Below are positions 41,754 through 51,398 of a stretch of DNA of 64,000 bases, piece after piece. A model generated the notes under the pieces. The model had not been told where the DNA came from, made no database searches, and saw only the letters and a list, made by a program, of their open reading frames with translations. The stretch is taken from contig NZ_CP051774.1 of NCBI RefSeq assembly GCF_012913485.1, forward strand, positions 5,828,001 to 5,892,000, in the 5' to 3' direction. The stretch comes from Luteolibacter luteus. GTDB taxonomy: Bacteria > Verrucomicrobiota > Verrucomicrobiia > Verrucomicrobiales > Akkermansiaceae. How positions within the stretch are numbered: the first letter of the stretch is position 1; every line of letters begins with the position of its first letter. The translations under genes and the position numbers were made by a program.

Positions 41754-43160
41754 CTAGATCTCGAAGCTCTCGCCCAGCACCGCCACGTCGATGGCTCCGT
41801 CGTGTTCGTTGACCAGCGCAGCTTTCAATGATGCGGCGCGCTCCGGCTCCCCGTGGACGAGCCAGACCTGCTTCTTCGGTCCGGTGATGCGGTGGAACCA
41901 ATCCATGAGCTCGGAGTGGTCGGCGTGGCCGGAGAAAGAATCGACGGCTTCGATGGAGGCTCGGACGGTGACCGGCTTGCCGAAGATATTCACTTGGGGA
42001 CGGCCATCGCGGATGGCGCGTCCGAGGGTATTGTCCGCGCAGTAGCCTACGAAAAGGACGGTATTCCGCGGGTCGTCCAAGCCGTTTTTCAGGTGGTGGC
42101 GGATGCGGCCTGCCTCGCACATGCCGGAGGCGGAGATGATGATGCAGGGGCCCTCGACTTCATTGAGTTTTTTCGAATCATTCACCGCACGGATCAGGTG
42201 GAGATCCGGGAAGAGGAAGGGGTCGTTCTTGTCCTCGAAGAGGAACTTGTAGACGGTCTCGTTGAAGCATTCCGGATGGATCCGGAAGATCTCGGTGGCA
42301 TTTACCGCGAGGGGGCTATCCACATAGACCGGCACGGGACGGAGTTTCCCGGTGTGGAAGAGCTGATTCAGGATGTAGAGGATGGCTTGCGTGCGCTCGA
42401 CGGCGAAGGCGGGGATCATCACCTTGCCGCGGCGGGCGAGGGCTTCATTCAGGATCTCGCCAAACTCATCCGTGGCTCCGGTGGGCAGGCTGTGCTCGCG
42501 GCCACCGTAGGTGCTTTCCATCAGGACGTAATCCACGTCACGGACCACCGCGGGATCACGCAGGATCTCATTGCCGCCACGGCCGATGTCTCCGGAGAAA
42601 AGGAAGCGCTTCTTTTTGCCGCCATCCTCATGGTCGACGACTTCTAACAGAACCTGAGCGGCGCCGAGGATGTGACCGGCGTCGTAGAAGGTAAGTGTGA
42701 CGCCATCCGAGATCATCATTGGGCGCTCGTAGCCGAGGGTGACGAACTGGCGGAGGCATTTTTCCGCATCCTCGCGGACATAGAGTGGCTTCACCGGAGG
42801 CAGTCCGTCCTTGGCGCGGTCCTTGTTGAGGTACTCGGTGTCCTGCTCCTGGATGTGCGCGCTGTCCGCGAGCATGATCTGGCAGAGGTCCCGCGTCGCG
42901 AAGGTGGCGAAGATATTGCCGCTGAAGCCTTGCTTGCAAAGGTTGGGAAGATTGCCGCTGTGGTCGATGTGGGCGTGGGAGAGGACCACGATGTCGATCT
43001 GCTTCGGATCGAAGTGGGGGAACTTGCAGTTCACCTCGTAGCTTTCCTCGCGGTGTCCCTGATAAAGCCCGCAATCGAGCAGGATGCGTTTGCCGTTGAT
43101 CTCAAGCAGGTGCTGGGAACCGGTGGTGGTGCCGGCGGCACCGCAGAATTTGAGTTTCAT
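41754..43160 (-). CDS. MBL-fold beta-CASP ribonuclease-like protein
   Basis: 468 residues. Metallo-beta-lactamase motifs: FCGAAGTTTGSQHLLEI at the N-terminus, LSHAHIDHSGNLP at about residues 57-69 (zinc ligands), AGHILGAAQVL at about 163-173, FSGDIGR at about 188-194. The beta-CASP region has STYGGREH and the SASGMCEAGRI motif near 356-366, then a C-terminal RMMBL segment with FSGHADHSELMDW. These features are those of CPSF/Ysh1-like RNA nucleases found in many bacteria. Likely a cytosolic RNA-processing enzyme. The ATG at 43160 starts on the domain; the upstream ATG at 43208 is rejected. Divergent from the cytochrome/DUF1549 gene. Confidence 0.92.
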   Translation of the reverse strand: MKLKFCGAAGTTTGSQHLLEINGKRILLDCGLYQGHREESYEVNCKFPHFDPKQIDIVVLSHAHIDHSGNLPNLCKQGFSGNIFATFATRDLCQIMLADSAHIQEQDTEYLNKDRAKDGLPPVKPLYVREDAEKCLRQFVTLGYERPMMISDGVTLTFYDAGHILGAAQVLLEVVDHEDGGKKKRFLFSGDIGRGGNEILRDPAVVRDVDYVLMESTYGGREHSLPTGATDEFGEILNEALARRGKVMIPAFAVERTQAILYILNQLFHTGKLRPVPVYVDSPLAVNATEIFRIHPECFNETVYKFLFEDKNDPFLFPDLHLIRAVNDSKKLNEVEGPCIIISASGMCEAGRIRHHLKNGLDDPRNTVLFVGYCADNTLGRAIRDGRPQVNIFGKPVTVRASIEAVDSFSGHADHSELMDWFHRITGPKKQVWLVHGEPERAASLKAALVNEHDGAIDVAVLGESFEI

Positions 43161-43352
43161 GGCGGATGAAAAGTCGGAGGAAAGGGGCTTCGGGTTTGTT
43201 AGGAACAAACACGGCTTTGGGGCGGAGGGAAATGGGAAAATGCCCGGTGGAATCCGGGGGGGCAGGAGGATTTCCGCGGAGTTCCGGAAGCTTGCGAAAC
43301 CTATGCAAATGGATAGGAAGGATATCCGCCTTCTTACCCGTAGAATCCGCCG

Positions 43353-46300
43353 ATGCGAAAACCCCTTGGCCTCCTCTTGCTGTTGATCACGCCAATGGCG
43401 CGAGGGGCGGAAAAGTTGTCTTATAACCGGGATATCCGGCCCGTGCTTTCAAAGAATTGTTTTTCCTGCCACGGACCGGACGAGCACGGGCGGGAGGGGG
43501 AGCTGCGCCTTGATCTTGAGGCCTCCGCACATACCGGCGGTGAATCGGGGGATCCGGCGATCGTGCCGGGGAAGCCCGATCAATCCCTGCTGGTGAAGCG
43601 CATTTTTCACAAGAGCGCAAAGAAGTTGATGCCGCCCTCGGACAGCCACAAGGAACTCAGCGAGGCCGAGCGGGAGTTGCTGAAGCGCTGGGTGGAGGAG
43701 GGCGCGGTTTATGAGGGACACTGGGCTTTCCAAGCGCCGGTGAAGCCGGAATTGCCGGATGGCTCCGATGCGAACCCGATTGATCGATTCGTCGCGGGAA
43801 AGCTTGCGAAGGACGGACTGAGGCTTTCTCCGGAAGCTGACCGTCGGACGCTCTTGCGGAGGCTGAGCTTTGATCTTATCGGGCTTCCGCCCACGCCGGA
43901 GGAACTCGCCGCTTTCGAGGCGGATACGGCGGAGGGCGCTTACGAACGACAGGTGGATCGCTTGCTGGCATCTCCCCACTTCGGGGAACAGCAGGCGGTG
44001 GCATGGCTGGATGGCGCCCGCTATGCGGATACGAATGGCTATTCGATCGACGGTGGACGCCACCAGTGGCTGTGGCGCGATTGGGTGATCAAGGCCTTCA
44101 ATGATAACAAGCCCTACGACGTCTTCCTAACTGAACAGCTCGCGGGTGATCTGCTGCCGAATGCCAACGAGCAGCAGCAGGTTGCGAGCGGCTTCAACCG
44201 CAACAACGCGAACACCCACGAGGGTGGGACGATCGCGGAGGAAAACCTGGTAAACTATGTAGCCGACCGGGTGAAGACCACTTCGGAGCTCTTCATGGGC
44301 CTGACGATGGCTTGCGCGCAGTGCCACGATCACAAGTTCGACCCCGTGTCGCAGCGCGATTACTATCGCTTCTTCGCTTTCTTCAATACGGCGGATGATG
44401 CCGCACACGATGGCGATGGCGGCGTGAATTCGCGTCCATCGATTCAAGCCCGGAGTTGCTTGTCGACACCCCAGGAAACGGAGACGGTGAAGGCGGAGTT
44501 CGAGGCTGCACGAGCCAAGCTGGCCGCACCGGATGCGGAAGGCTTGGCGGCTTGGGAAAGCGAGAATCGCGCGGATCTGGAGAGCGCAGGAAAGGAGTTC
44601 ACGCTGCTGCCGCTCGTCGCGGAATCCGCTACTTCCCCGAACGGAAATCCCGAACGTATCAGCATCCAGCCGGATGGTTCGGTAAGTATCGCGGGTGGCG
44701 ACTACGCGGCTTATAATGTGATGTGCCGCCTGCCGCTCGACAAGGGGCCGTTGCAGGGACTGCGCGTGGAGTTTCTTCCGACGGATGCTTCCCAGGGCAA
44801 ACTGGGCTTCAGCGGTATCGGCGGACTTGAGCAGAATCTGGTGATGAGCACGATCACCACCTCGGTGAGCTCCTTTCCTGCGCTCAATGTGGACTTGAAT
44901 GCAAGCCTGCCGATGGCACGCATCTCCGCCAGCGCTTCGCAGGACGGCTATGGGCCGGAAAAGGTGCGGGATACCACGCCAACGAATGGCTGGGCTCCGC
45001 CAACCGGTTCGACGATACCCCAGCATCTCACGGTGACCTTCGGGAAGCCGGTGGATCCGGTGAAGTCGCCCTATCTGACCACCGAGTTGATGTTCAACTT
45101 TGGAGGGAGCGCTTCACCCGCGCGGTTTCGGATCTACGCATTCACGGGCAGTGACGATGGATCACCACATCCGGAAGACATCACGGCGATGCTGCGCGCG
45201 GGTGCCGATGGCAGGACCCCGGAACAGCAGGTGCGAATGGAATCGTACTATCGTGCGTTCTCCCCGGCGAAGGCGGCACTGCGTTACCAAGTGGCCGCCT
45301 TGGAAGAGCGGCTCTCGGTGCTGGAGCAGCCGCATTCGGTAATGGTGATGAATACCTCCGCGAATCCTCGCGTGACGCGGATTCTCGATCGCGGCGTCTA
45401 TTCCTCCCCGAAGGAAGAAGTGAAGCCCGGCACGCCCGGATCGCTGCCTGTGTTGGAAGAGCCGGCGGATCGTCCTTTGAATCGTCTCGACCTCGCGCAC
45501 TGGATGACGCGGCCGGATCACCCGTTGACCGCTCGGGTGCAGGTGAATCGGACTTGGGAAGCCTTCTTCGGAAAGGGGCTGGCCTCATCGTCTGCCGACT
45601 TCGGGATACAATCGACGCTGCCGGTACATCAGGATCTTCTGGATTGGCTGGCCACGGACTTCGTGGCGAAGGGATGGGACATGAAGGTGCTGATTCGCGG
45701 CATGGTGACCTCCCGGACCTATCGGCAGACTGCCGTGGCATCTGCGGAATTGTTGAAGAAGGATCCTCGCAATGAGTTGCTGGCCCGCGGCCCGCGCTTC
45801 CGCCTGAGTGCGGAACAGATCCGGGATCAGGCCTTGATGGTGTCCGGTTTGTTGGTGGATCGCTTGGGCGGACCGAGCGTGAGGCCTTACCAACCCGGTG
45901 ACTTGTGGCGGCAGATCTCGCATTACGGATCGAGCCCGGCGACTTCGCAGACCTTCGTGCAGGACCATGGTGAGAAGCTCTACCGCCGCTCGCTCTACAC
46001 ATACTGGAAGCGCACGCTACCACCGGTGAATCTGGCAGTCTTCGATGCCCCGAATCGCGAGGTCTGCGCGATCGGCCGAGCTTCAACAAATACGCCGCTG
46101 CAGGCGCTGGTGACCTTGAACGATCCGCAATTCGTGGAGGCTGCGCGCTTCCTCGCGGGGGAGATCGCGGCCGGTAGCGGAAGCGATGACCAGAAACTTT
46201 CCCGGGGCTTTGTCAAAGTCACCGGACGCGCTCCGGTGGCGGATGAACTCGCGGTGCTCCGCGGTTCGCTCGAGCGGGAACGAGAACGATATCGTAGTGA

Positions 46301-46436
46301 TCCAAGCGCCGCTGCCGAGGTGCTTGCGGTGGGTGAAGCTCCGGTGGGCAAGCCTATCAATCCTATCGAACATGCGGCGCTGACGCAGGTCTGCACGCTT
46401 CTCCTGAATCTTTCCGAAACCCTGACCCGTCCTTGA
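43353..46436 (+). CDS. Cytochrome-domain DUF1549/DUF1553 protein (PSD1 type)
   Basis: 1027 residues. A signal peptide (residues 1-19) leads to a short cytochrome-like PSCyt1 domain with a single CFSCH haem motif at residues 36-40. DUF1549 (PSCyt2) follows at about 120-330, with NPIDRFVAGKLAKDGL and RLSFDLIGLPPTPEELAAFE. A long insert at about 360-640 includes a beta-rich carbohydrate-binding-like region. DUF1553 (PSD1) is at about 690-1000, with LDLAHWMTRPDHPLTARVQV NRTW and TNTPLQALVTLND motifs. It is a periplasmic haem protein typical of Planctomycetes and Verrucomicrobia, often tied to polysaccharide use. It overlaps the region of the next gene, which encodes its usual DUF1501 partner. Confidence 0.92.
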   Translation: MRKPLGLLLLLITPMARGAEKLSYNRDIRPVLSKNCFSCHGPDEHGREGELRLDLEASAHTGGESGDPAIVPGKPDQSLLVKRIFHKSAKKLMPPSDSHKELSEAERELLKRWVEEGAVYEGHWAFQAPVKPELPDGSDANPIDRFVAGKLAKDGLRLSPEADRRTLLRRLSFDLIGLPPTPEELAAFEADTAEGAYERQVDRLLASPHFGEQQAVAWLDGARYADTNGYSIDGGRHQWLWRDWVIKAFNDNKPYDVFLTEQLAGDLLPNANEQQQVASGFNRNNANTHEGGTIAEENLVNYVADRVKTTSELFMGLTMACAQCHDHKFDPVSQRDYYRFFAFFNTADDAAHDGDGGVNSRPSIQARSCLSTPQETETVKAEFEAARAKLAAPDAEGLAAWESENRADLESAGKEFTLLPLVAESATSPNGNPERISIQPDGSVSIAGGDYAAYNVMCRLPLDKGPLQGLRVEFLPTDASQGKLGFSGIGGLEQNLVMSTITTSVSSFPALNVDLNASLPMARISASASQDGYGPEKVRDTTPTNGWAPPTGSTIPQHLTVTFGKPVDPVKSPYLTTELMFNFGGSASPARFRIYAFTGSDDGSPHPEDITAMLRAGADGRTPEQQVRMESYYRAFSPAKAALRYQVAALEERLSVLEQPHSVMVMNTSANPRVTRILDRGVYSSPKEEVKPGTPGSLPVLEEPADRPLNRLDLAHWMTRPDHPLTARVQVNRTWEAFFGKGLASSSADFGIQSTLPVHQDLLDWLATDFVAKGWDMKVLIRGMVTSRTYRQTAVASAELLKKDPRNELLARGPRFRLSAEQIRDQALMVSGLLVDRLGGPSVRPYQPGDLWRQISHYGSSPATSQTFVQDHGEKLYRRSLYTYWKRTLPPVNLAVFDAPNREVCAIGRASTNTPLQALVTLNDPQFVEAARFLAGEIAAGSGSDDQKLSRGFVKVTGRAPVADELAVLRGSLERERERYRSDPSAAAEVLAVGEAPVGKPINPIEHAALTQVCTLLLNLSETLTRP

Positions 46437-46444
46437 GAAACGCG

Positions 46445-47890
46445 ATGAACGCACCCCTTTTGTTAGATCGCCGCGCCTTCCTTGGCCGCTCCGCCTGCGG
46501 GATTGGAAGCATCGCGCTGCACAGCCTGCTCGCGGAGAGCATGTCGATGGCCGCGCGCGGTGAGGAAGTCAGTCCGGGGATGTTCCGCTCCTTTGCTCCG
46601 AAGGCGAAACGGGTGATCTTCCTTTTCCAATCCGGCGGGCCCTCGCACATGGACCTCTTCGACGGCAAGGACGCTCTGGACAAACTGCACGGCACGAACT
46701 TGCCGGACTCCGTGAGATCCGGGCAGCGGGTGACGGGGATGACCTCGGGACAATCCAGTTTTCCAGTGCTGAAACCGATCTCTCCGGGCAAGGCTTGTGG
46801 TCCTTCCGGCGTGTGGATTTCGGATCTGCTCCCATGGACGCAGAAGATTGCGGGCGATATCTGCGTGGTGCGGTCGATGCACACGGAGGCGATCAATCAT
46901 GACCCTGCGATCACGCTGGCGAATACCGGATCGATGCAGCTCGGCCATGCCTCGGCAGGAGCCTGGGTGAGCTATGGTTTGGGGAGCGAGAACAAGAATT
47001 TCCCGGCCTTCATGGTGCTGATTTCCCAAGGCACGGGAAAGAATCCGGACCAGCCGATCTTCTCCCGCTTGTGGGGCAGCGGCTATTTGCCATCGCAGCA
47101 TCAGGGCGTGATCCTCGGTGCGGGCAAGGAGCCGGTGCTTTATCTGGATAATCCGAAGGGCGTGACGCGTCCGCAGCGTCGGGCGGCGCTGGACGATCTG
47201 GCCGCGTTGAATACGCGCTTCGGTGAGCAGGCGGTGGACCCGGAAACGATGGCTCGGATCCATGCCTATGAGATGGCTTTCCGGATGCAGGCCTCGGTGC
47301 CGGAGTTGACGGATCTCTCGGGAGAGAGTGAGGAGACGCTTGAACTCTATGGACCGGAGGTCCGGAAGCCGGGAACCTACGCGGCGAACTGTCTGCTGGC
47401 CCGGCGTCTGGCGGAGCGGGATGTCCGCTTCATCCAGCTCTTCCACCGCGGTTGGGACCAGCACGTGGCGATCACACGGCAACTCCCGAACCAGTGCCGT
47501 GATACTGACCAGCCTTCGGCTGCGCTGGTAATGGATCTGAAACGCCGTGGTCTGCTGGAGGATACCCTGGTGATCTGGGGCGGTGAGTTCGGGCGGACCG
47601 TGTACTCCCAAGGTGCGCTTGGCAGTGCTTCCTCCGGACGGGATCACCATGGCCGTTGCTTCTCGGTGTGGCTCGCGGGTGCCGGCATCAAGCCGGGCTA
47701 CGTGCACGGTGAGACAGATGACTTCTGCTGGAACATCACGAAGGACCCGGTGCATTTGCGTGACCTCCATGCGACCATGCTCCAGCAACTTGGCATCGAC
47801 CACAACAAGCTGGTCTTCCCGTATCGCGGGCTGGACCAGAAGCTCACCGGCGTGGAGCCGGCCAAGGTGGTGGAGGGAATCCTAGCCTAG
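46445..47890 (+). CDS. DUF1501 protein, Tat-exported
   Basis: 481 residues from the ATG at 46445; a TTG at 46433 inside the previous stop is an alternative. The N-terminus LLDRRAFLGRSACGIGSIAL is a twin-arginine signal. The DUF1501 core follows: KRVIFLFQSGGPSHMDLFDG at about residues 51-70, RQVHGHP-like region, WGGEFGRTVYSQG at about 378-390 and GRDHHGRCFSVWLAGAGIKP at about 396-415, similar to alkaline phosphatase/sulfatase-type metal sites. Proteins of this kind are almost always next to DUF1549/DUF1553 genes, as here. The periplasmic enzyme activity has not been established. It converges with the ArgA-like gene with a 3-base overlap of stop codons. Confidence 0.92.
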   Translation: MNAPLLLDRRAFLGRSACGIGSIALHSLLAESMSMAARGEEVSPGMFRSFAPKAKRVIFLFQSGGPSHMDLFDGKDALDKLHGTNLPDSVRSGQRVTGMTSGQSSFPVLKPISPGKACGPSGVWISDLLPWTQKIAGDICVVRSMHTEAINHDPAITLANTGSMQLGHASAGAWVSYGLGSENKNFPAFMVLISQGTGKNPDQPIFSRLWGSGYLPSQHQGVILGAGKEPVLYLDNPKGVTRPQRRAALDDLAALNTRFGEQAVDPETMARIHAYEMAFRMQASVPELTDLSGESEETLELYGPEVRKPGTYAANCLLARRLAERDVRFIQLFHRGWDQHVAITRQLPNQCRDTDQPSAALVMDLKRRGLLEDTLVIWGGEFGRTVYSQGALGSASSGRDHHGRCFSVWLAGAGIKPGYVHGETDDFCWNITKDPVHLRDLHATMLQQLGIDHNKLVFPYRGLDQKLTGVEPAKVVEGILA

Positions 47891-48966
47891 AGTTCCTTCT
47901 CGAAGACCTGCGAGTCCCTGCCGCTGTCCTCAAGCAATTTGCGGCGGCTGGCGGGGAGGGTGGCGGGATCGCGGCGGGTGTAGTGCACGCGTTGCTCGAA
48001 GAAATCGGCGGCGCGGGTGGTGAGGGCGAAGACCTTTGGCAGGCCCCGCTTCCGAGCGGCGTCCTCGGCGTGATGCACCAGATCGACGCCGTAGCCGCGG
48101 CCTTCGTGGTTCATTTTCACGTAGAGGCAGGCAACCTCAGCGGTGTGCTCCCCGATATATTCGTGGAGGGCAACGCAGCCGACGACGTTGTCGTCGATGG
48201 TCATCACGAAGTAGTCGCCGATCTTCGCGAGGATGTCCTCGTAGGTGCGCGCGACGAGCTTCGTACGGCGGACCGAGCGGCCGATCATGCCGAGCAGCTC
48301 GGGGATGTCTTCCTCGCGCAGCGGACGGATGTCGCGATAGCTGTCGGCGTGGACCATGGTGCCGACGCCTTCGTTCGAGAAGAGTTCGTCCACCAGGACG
48401 CCTTGGCGGCGGCCATTGAGGACATGGACACGGGGCACGCCGCGGCGGCAGGCTTCGGCGGCGGCTTCGAGAAGATGGGCACCGGTCACGGTTCCGGAGG
48501 CGGCCAAGGTGGAAGCTTCGGAAGCGCGGACAGCGGGAACCGGCTCGCCATCGATAAGGATGGCTTCCTCCAGCAAGGCGATCAGCTTTAACGCGCCGAT
48601 CCCGAGCGTGAAGTCGACCACCTTCGGGTCGAGCGGATCTTGGAACGAGGCATCCGCCACGACGGTCTGGCCGCGGGCGAGGATGGCTTTTGCCTCCTCG
48701 ATCGCACCTTCTTCACCGAGCGGGCGGCTAAGGCGTGCGGACATGATCTCGCACTCCAGGGTCCAATCGTAGAGGTCTTTGATGTCTCCGCCGAGCACGC
48801 CGAGGATGAGCTTCACGCCCACGTCCTCCATTGCCGCGAGATCGAGCAGGGTTTCCGCGATGGCGGGTTCCGGCAGGAGGCCAGCGTCGATCAAGACCAC
48901 GAAAATTTTTCCGCGGAACTGCGGAACATACTGGAGAACTGCCCTGACGTCACCTTGGTCGGCCAC
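47887..48966 (-). CDS. argA: N-acetylglutamate synthase-like protein (shortened kinase domain + GNAT)
   Basis: 359 residues starting with GTG; a stop codon lies just upstream in frame. The N-terminal part (about 5-200) is an amino-acid-kinase fold domain opening LQYVPQFRGKIFVVLIDAGL as in ArgA, but it is shorter than in E. coli ArgA (about 440 residues) and lacks the glycine-rich nucleotide loops. The C-terminal part (about 205-345) is a GNAT domain with VACLYVKMNHEGRGYGVDLV; a bridging segment NEGVGTMVHADSYRDIRPL matches the ArgA linker. It would acetylate glutamate in the first step of arginine synthesis. An ArgA-like family member without a functional kinase fold is the likeliest reading. 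Confidence 0.75.
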   Translation of the reverse strand: MADQGDVRAVLQYVPQFRGKIFVVLIDAGLLPEPAIAETLLDLAAMEDVGVKLILGVLGGDIKDLYDWTLECEIMSARLSRPLGEEGAIEEAKAILARGQTVVADASFQDPLDPKVVDFTLGIGALKLIALLEEAILIDGEPVPAVRASEASTLAASGTVTGAHLLEAAAEACRRGVPRVHVLNGRRQGVLVDELFSNEGVGTMVHADSYRDIRPLREEDIPELLGMIGRSVRRTKLVARTYEDILAKIGDYFVMTIDDNVVGCVALHEYIGEHTAEVACLYVKMNHEGRGYGVDLVHHAEDAARKRGLPKVFALTTRAADFFEQRVHYTRRDPATLPASRRKLLEDSGRDSQVFEKEL

Positions 48967-49085
48967 GCCGGATTTTTAGCAGAGACGGGCGGGGGCGCAA
49001 TGGCAGGTTACGGGGATGCGAGTGCTATCGGGAAAGGCAGCTTCGCGGATGGATTGATCGTAGAAAAGGAACGGACGGGTACGGT

Positions 49086-49559
49086 TTATTGTGGCGGTGG
49101 GATCTCGCCTTTTCGAGGCTTCCAGGTTTTGACCAGAGCCAAGCCGATCAGGTTGAAGACCTGAGCCACCATGAGGCAGGCGAGGCCGCTGCCGGGACGA
49201 GAATGCGGGTCCCAGTGAGCAAGTGCCAAGCCGGTGAATCCCGCGGTGCTCAGCAAGGCAAGCGCCAGAGCGAGCCCGTGAAAGACCTTTGACGACTTGT
49301 AGACCGGCATCAGAAAGGGAGAGGCCAGCAGTAGCAGGGGAATCATCAGGAAGGCTGTCAGAGCGATCACAAGCTTCCCGGAATCGATTCCAATTAGCTC
49401 GGGGTGTTTCGCGATAGCGGCGATTTCCACCCAGAACCTCCAGCCGCGATATCGGTCGCCCCGTTCGAAAGGGAGAAAATGGAAGGCGACAAAGAAGACC
49501 GGGGCTACCGAGAGGAAAATCAGAGCCAGTCCATTGAGAGTTTCGTTCCGGCGCGACAT
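49086..49559 (-). CDS. Small multi-pass membrane protein, unknown
   Basis: 157 residues with four hydrophobic segments: about 9-28 (LNGLALIFLSVAPVFFVAF), 55-78, 90-108 and 115-140. The C-terminal tail is basic. No motif recognised. The ATG at 49559 (MSRRNETLNG) is used; the upstream ATG at 49679 would add 40 residues of unlikely composition. It lies between the ArgA-like gene and the nuo operon, with a long leader of 350 bases. Confidence 0.65.
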   Translation of the reverse strand: MSRRNETLNGLALIFLSVAPVFFVAFHFLPFERGDRYRGWRFWVEIAAIAKHPELIGIDSGKLVIALTAFLMIPLLLLASPFLMPVYKSSKVFHGLALALALLSTAGFTGLALAHWDPHSRPGSGLACLMVAQVFNLIGLALVKTWKPRKGEIPPPQ

Positions 49560-49913
49560 AGCGGAGATGGGTGAACTCGGAGCACGCTGGTCCGGAGGCC
49601 AAGGTCCGCGATCAAAGCACCCCTCACGATGGCGTGAAGCCATTTCTGCAAGACGCGCAAACGGTTCGCGGGAGGCCACCTGTTCCGCCTGTTATAACAG
49701 GGAAAATAACAGGTGATCCGGCGGAAGTCTGCGCCGGATCATCGGGAGAGGAAGCGGACACGGAAGAAGCGACATGGGCAAAATATACCCCGTCGCCCGC
49801 CATTGTGGCACTTCTTCGAGTGGTCCCCGTCGGGGCTTTTGGAGCGGATCATTTGACCCTGCTCCCGAGTTTGTGAAACCCGTATCGCGCCGGATGAGGT
49901 TCTTGGCCGCGCC
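49560..49913. promoter_or_regulatory. Intergenic region with nested palindromes downstream of nuoN
   Basis: 354 bases with no convincing gene. Notable are the hairpin GCGAC...GTCGC with inner GGG/CCC at 49769-49796, and a short CCCC/GGGG hairpin followed by CTTTT on the plus strand at 49825-49840. The hairpin repeat at 49677-49715 is listed separately. No clear terminator for the nuo operon was seen. Confidence 0.4.
49677..49715. repeat. Two-copy hairpin repeat, copy 2, nested palindromes
   Basis: A 14-bp perfect palindrome CCTGTTATAACAGG (49688-49701) lies inside an outer 8-bp inverted repeat CACCTGTT/AACAGGTG (49677-49684 and 49708-49715). CCTGTTA can also pair with TAACAGG at 49707-49713. 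The layout matches 29952-29988. Confidence 0.5.
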
Positions 49914-51389
49914 TTAGTTCAGCAGCGCCTGGATCGGGGCCGGATACACGCCGATCACGATCACGGCGAGGGTCAGACCGATCAGGCAGTAACGCGTGAT
50001 CTGGGGCAGGACCAGCGGCTTGCTGCCATCGGCCGGGACTTCCCACCACATCGCGCGGATCAGCTTGAAGTAGTAGTAGAAACCGGCGGCGGCACCGACC
50101 ACGGCGAGAGCGATGCACCACCAGAGACCGGCGCTAGCGGCCAGCTGGAAGACGAAGAGCTTGCCGAGGAATCCGGCGGTAAGCGGCACACCGGCCATGG
50201 CAGCCATGATCACGGTAAGGCCGAGCGCGAGGGTCGGATTGCGCTTGCCGAGGCCATTGAAGGCGTCGATCTGCTCGGAACCGTCCTGAATGCGCACCTG
50301 AGCCAGCACGAAGAAGCTGGCGAGGGTCATCAGCAGATAGGTGGCGAGATAGAAGGAAACGGTGCCGATCGAGCCGAGCTGGTTGGCGCTATCACCCTTC
50401 CATGATGCGAGCGCGAGGACGAGGAAACCGGCGTGCGAGATCGAGGAGTAAGCGAGCAGTCGCTTGAAGTTGGTCTGGGCGATCGCGGCAAGGTTGCCGA
50501 AAAGAAGCGTGGCACCGGCCATGATCGCAAGCATCAGAGTGACGTGCGAGGCTACCGGCGAGCCGGGCTGGAGCAGAGGATCGAGGAAGCGGATCAGGAG
50601 AATGAAGCCCGCGGCCTTCGAGCCAACGGAGAGGAAAGCGGTGGTTGGGGTCGGTGCGCCTTGATAGACGTCCGGGATCCAGACCTGCATCGGCACGGCA
50701 CCGATCTTGAAGCCGAGGGCGATCAGGACGAGGGCGATGCCGAAGAGGAGCGGGGCGGTCTGGGTGATGGTGCCGACCTTCGCACCGATTTCCACAAGGC
50801 TCATGGTGCCGGTGGCACCGTAGATCCAGGCGATGCCGTAGACCAGGAAGCCGGTGCTCAGAGCACCGAGGATGAGGTATTTCACACCCGCTTCGAGCGA
50901 ACCGACATTGCGGCGCAGGAAGGAGACGAGGATGTAGAAGGTGATAGTGACCAGTTCGAGTGCGACAAAGGCACCGGCCAGATCCTTCGCGGAGGCCATC
51001 CACATCATGCCGGCGCAGGCGAAGACGGGCAGCGCGTAGTATTCACCGGTGCCGGCTTCCGAGCCCGGATGATCGGTGAAGCGGGAAAGAACCGAGCGGA
51101 AATCGAGGGACATCAGCACCACCAGGATGGTGCAGACCAGCGCGAAGCCCTTGTAGAAGCGCGCGAGGTTGTCGAAGGCGTAGAAATTCCAAAGCGGCCA
51201 CTTGGCCCATGCCGCATCCGGCTTCGCATCCGGTCCGATCGCGTAGAACGAGAGGATCAGGATGAAGGTCAGGCCAGCGGCTGCGGAGAAGCCCACGAGC
51301 TTCTTCGAGTTGCTGGGACCGAAAGCTTCCAGCATCAGCAGGGCAAGGCCGAGCGTGACGGTCAGGGCTTCGAGGTAGTAGGCGGGCAT
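49914..51389 (-). CDS. nuoN: NADH-quinone oxidoreductase subunit N
   Basis: 491-residue antiporter-like membrane subunit of complex I, with about 14 transmembrane helices. Family motifs: VPMQVWIPDVYQGAPTPTTA at about residues 234-253, FLSVGSKAAGFILLIRF at about 254-270 and KRLLAYSSISHAGFLVL at about 310-326. It is last in the nuoGHIJKLMN operon and works in proton translocation. The gap to nuoM is 57 bases and includes a 16-base repeat. Confidence 0.95.
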   Translation of the reverse strand: MPAYYLEALTVTLGLALLMLEAFGPSNSKKLVGFSAAAGLTFILILSFYAIGPDAKPDAAWAKWPLWNFYAFDNLARFYKGFALVCTILVVLMSLDFRSVLSRFTDHPGSEAGTGEYYALPVFACAGMMWMASAKDLAGAFVALELVTITFYILVSFLRRNVGSLEAGVKYLILGALSTGFLVYGIAWIYGATGTMSLVEIGAKVGTITQTAPLLFGIALVLIALGFKIGAVPMQVWIPDVYQGAPTPTTAFLSVGSKAAGFILLIRFLDPLLQPGSPVASHVTLMLAIMAGATLLFGNLAAIAQTNFKRLLAYSSISHAGFLVLALASWKGDSANQLGSIGTVSFYLATYLLMTLASFFVLAQVRIQDGSEQIDAFNGLGKRNPTLALGLTVIMAAMAGVPLTAGFLGKLFVFQLAASAGLWWCIALAVVGAAAGFYYYFKLIRAMWWEVPADGSKPLVLPQITRYCLIGLTLAVIVIGVYPAPIQALLN

Positions 51390-51398
51390 GGTGAGGAA

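Noticed and set aside
49825-49840. CCCC/GGGG hairpin plus CTTTT as terminator of the nuo operon
   Set aside because: The T run is on the plus strand while the operon is on the minus strand, and the stem is only four to five pairs.
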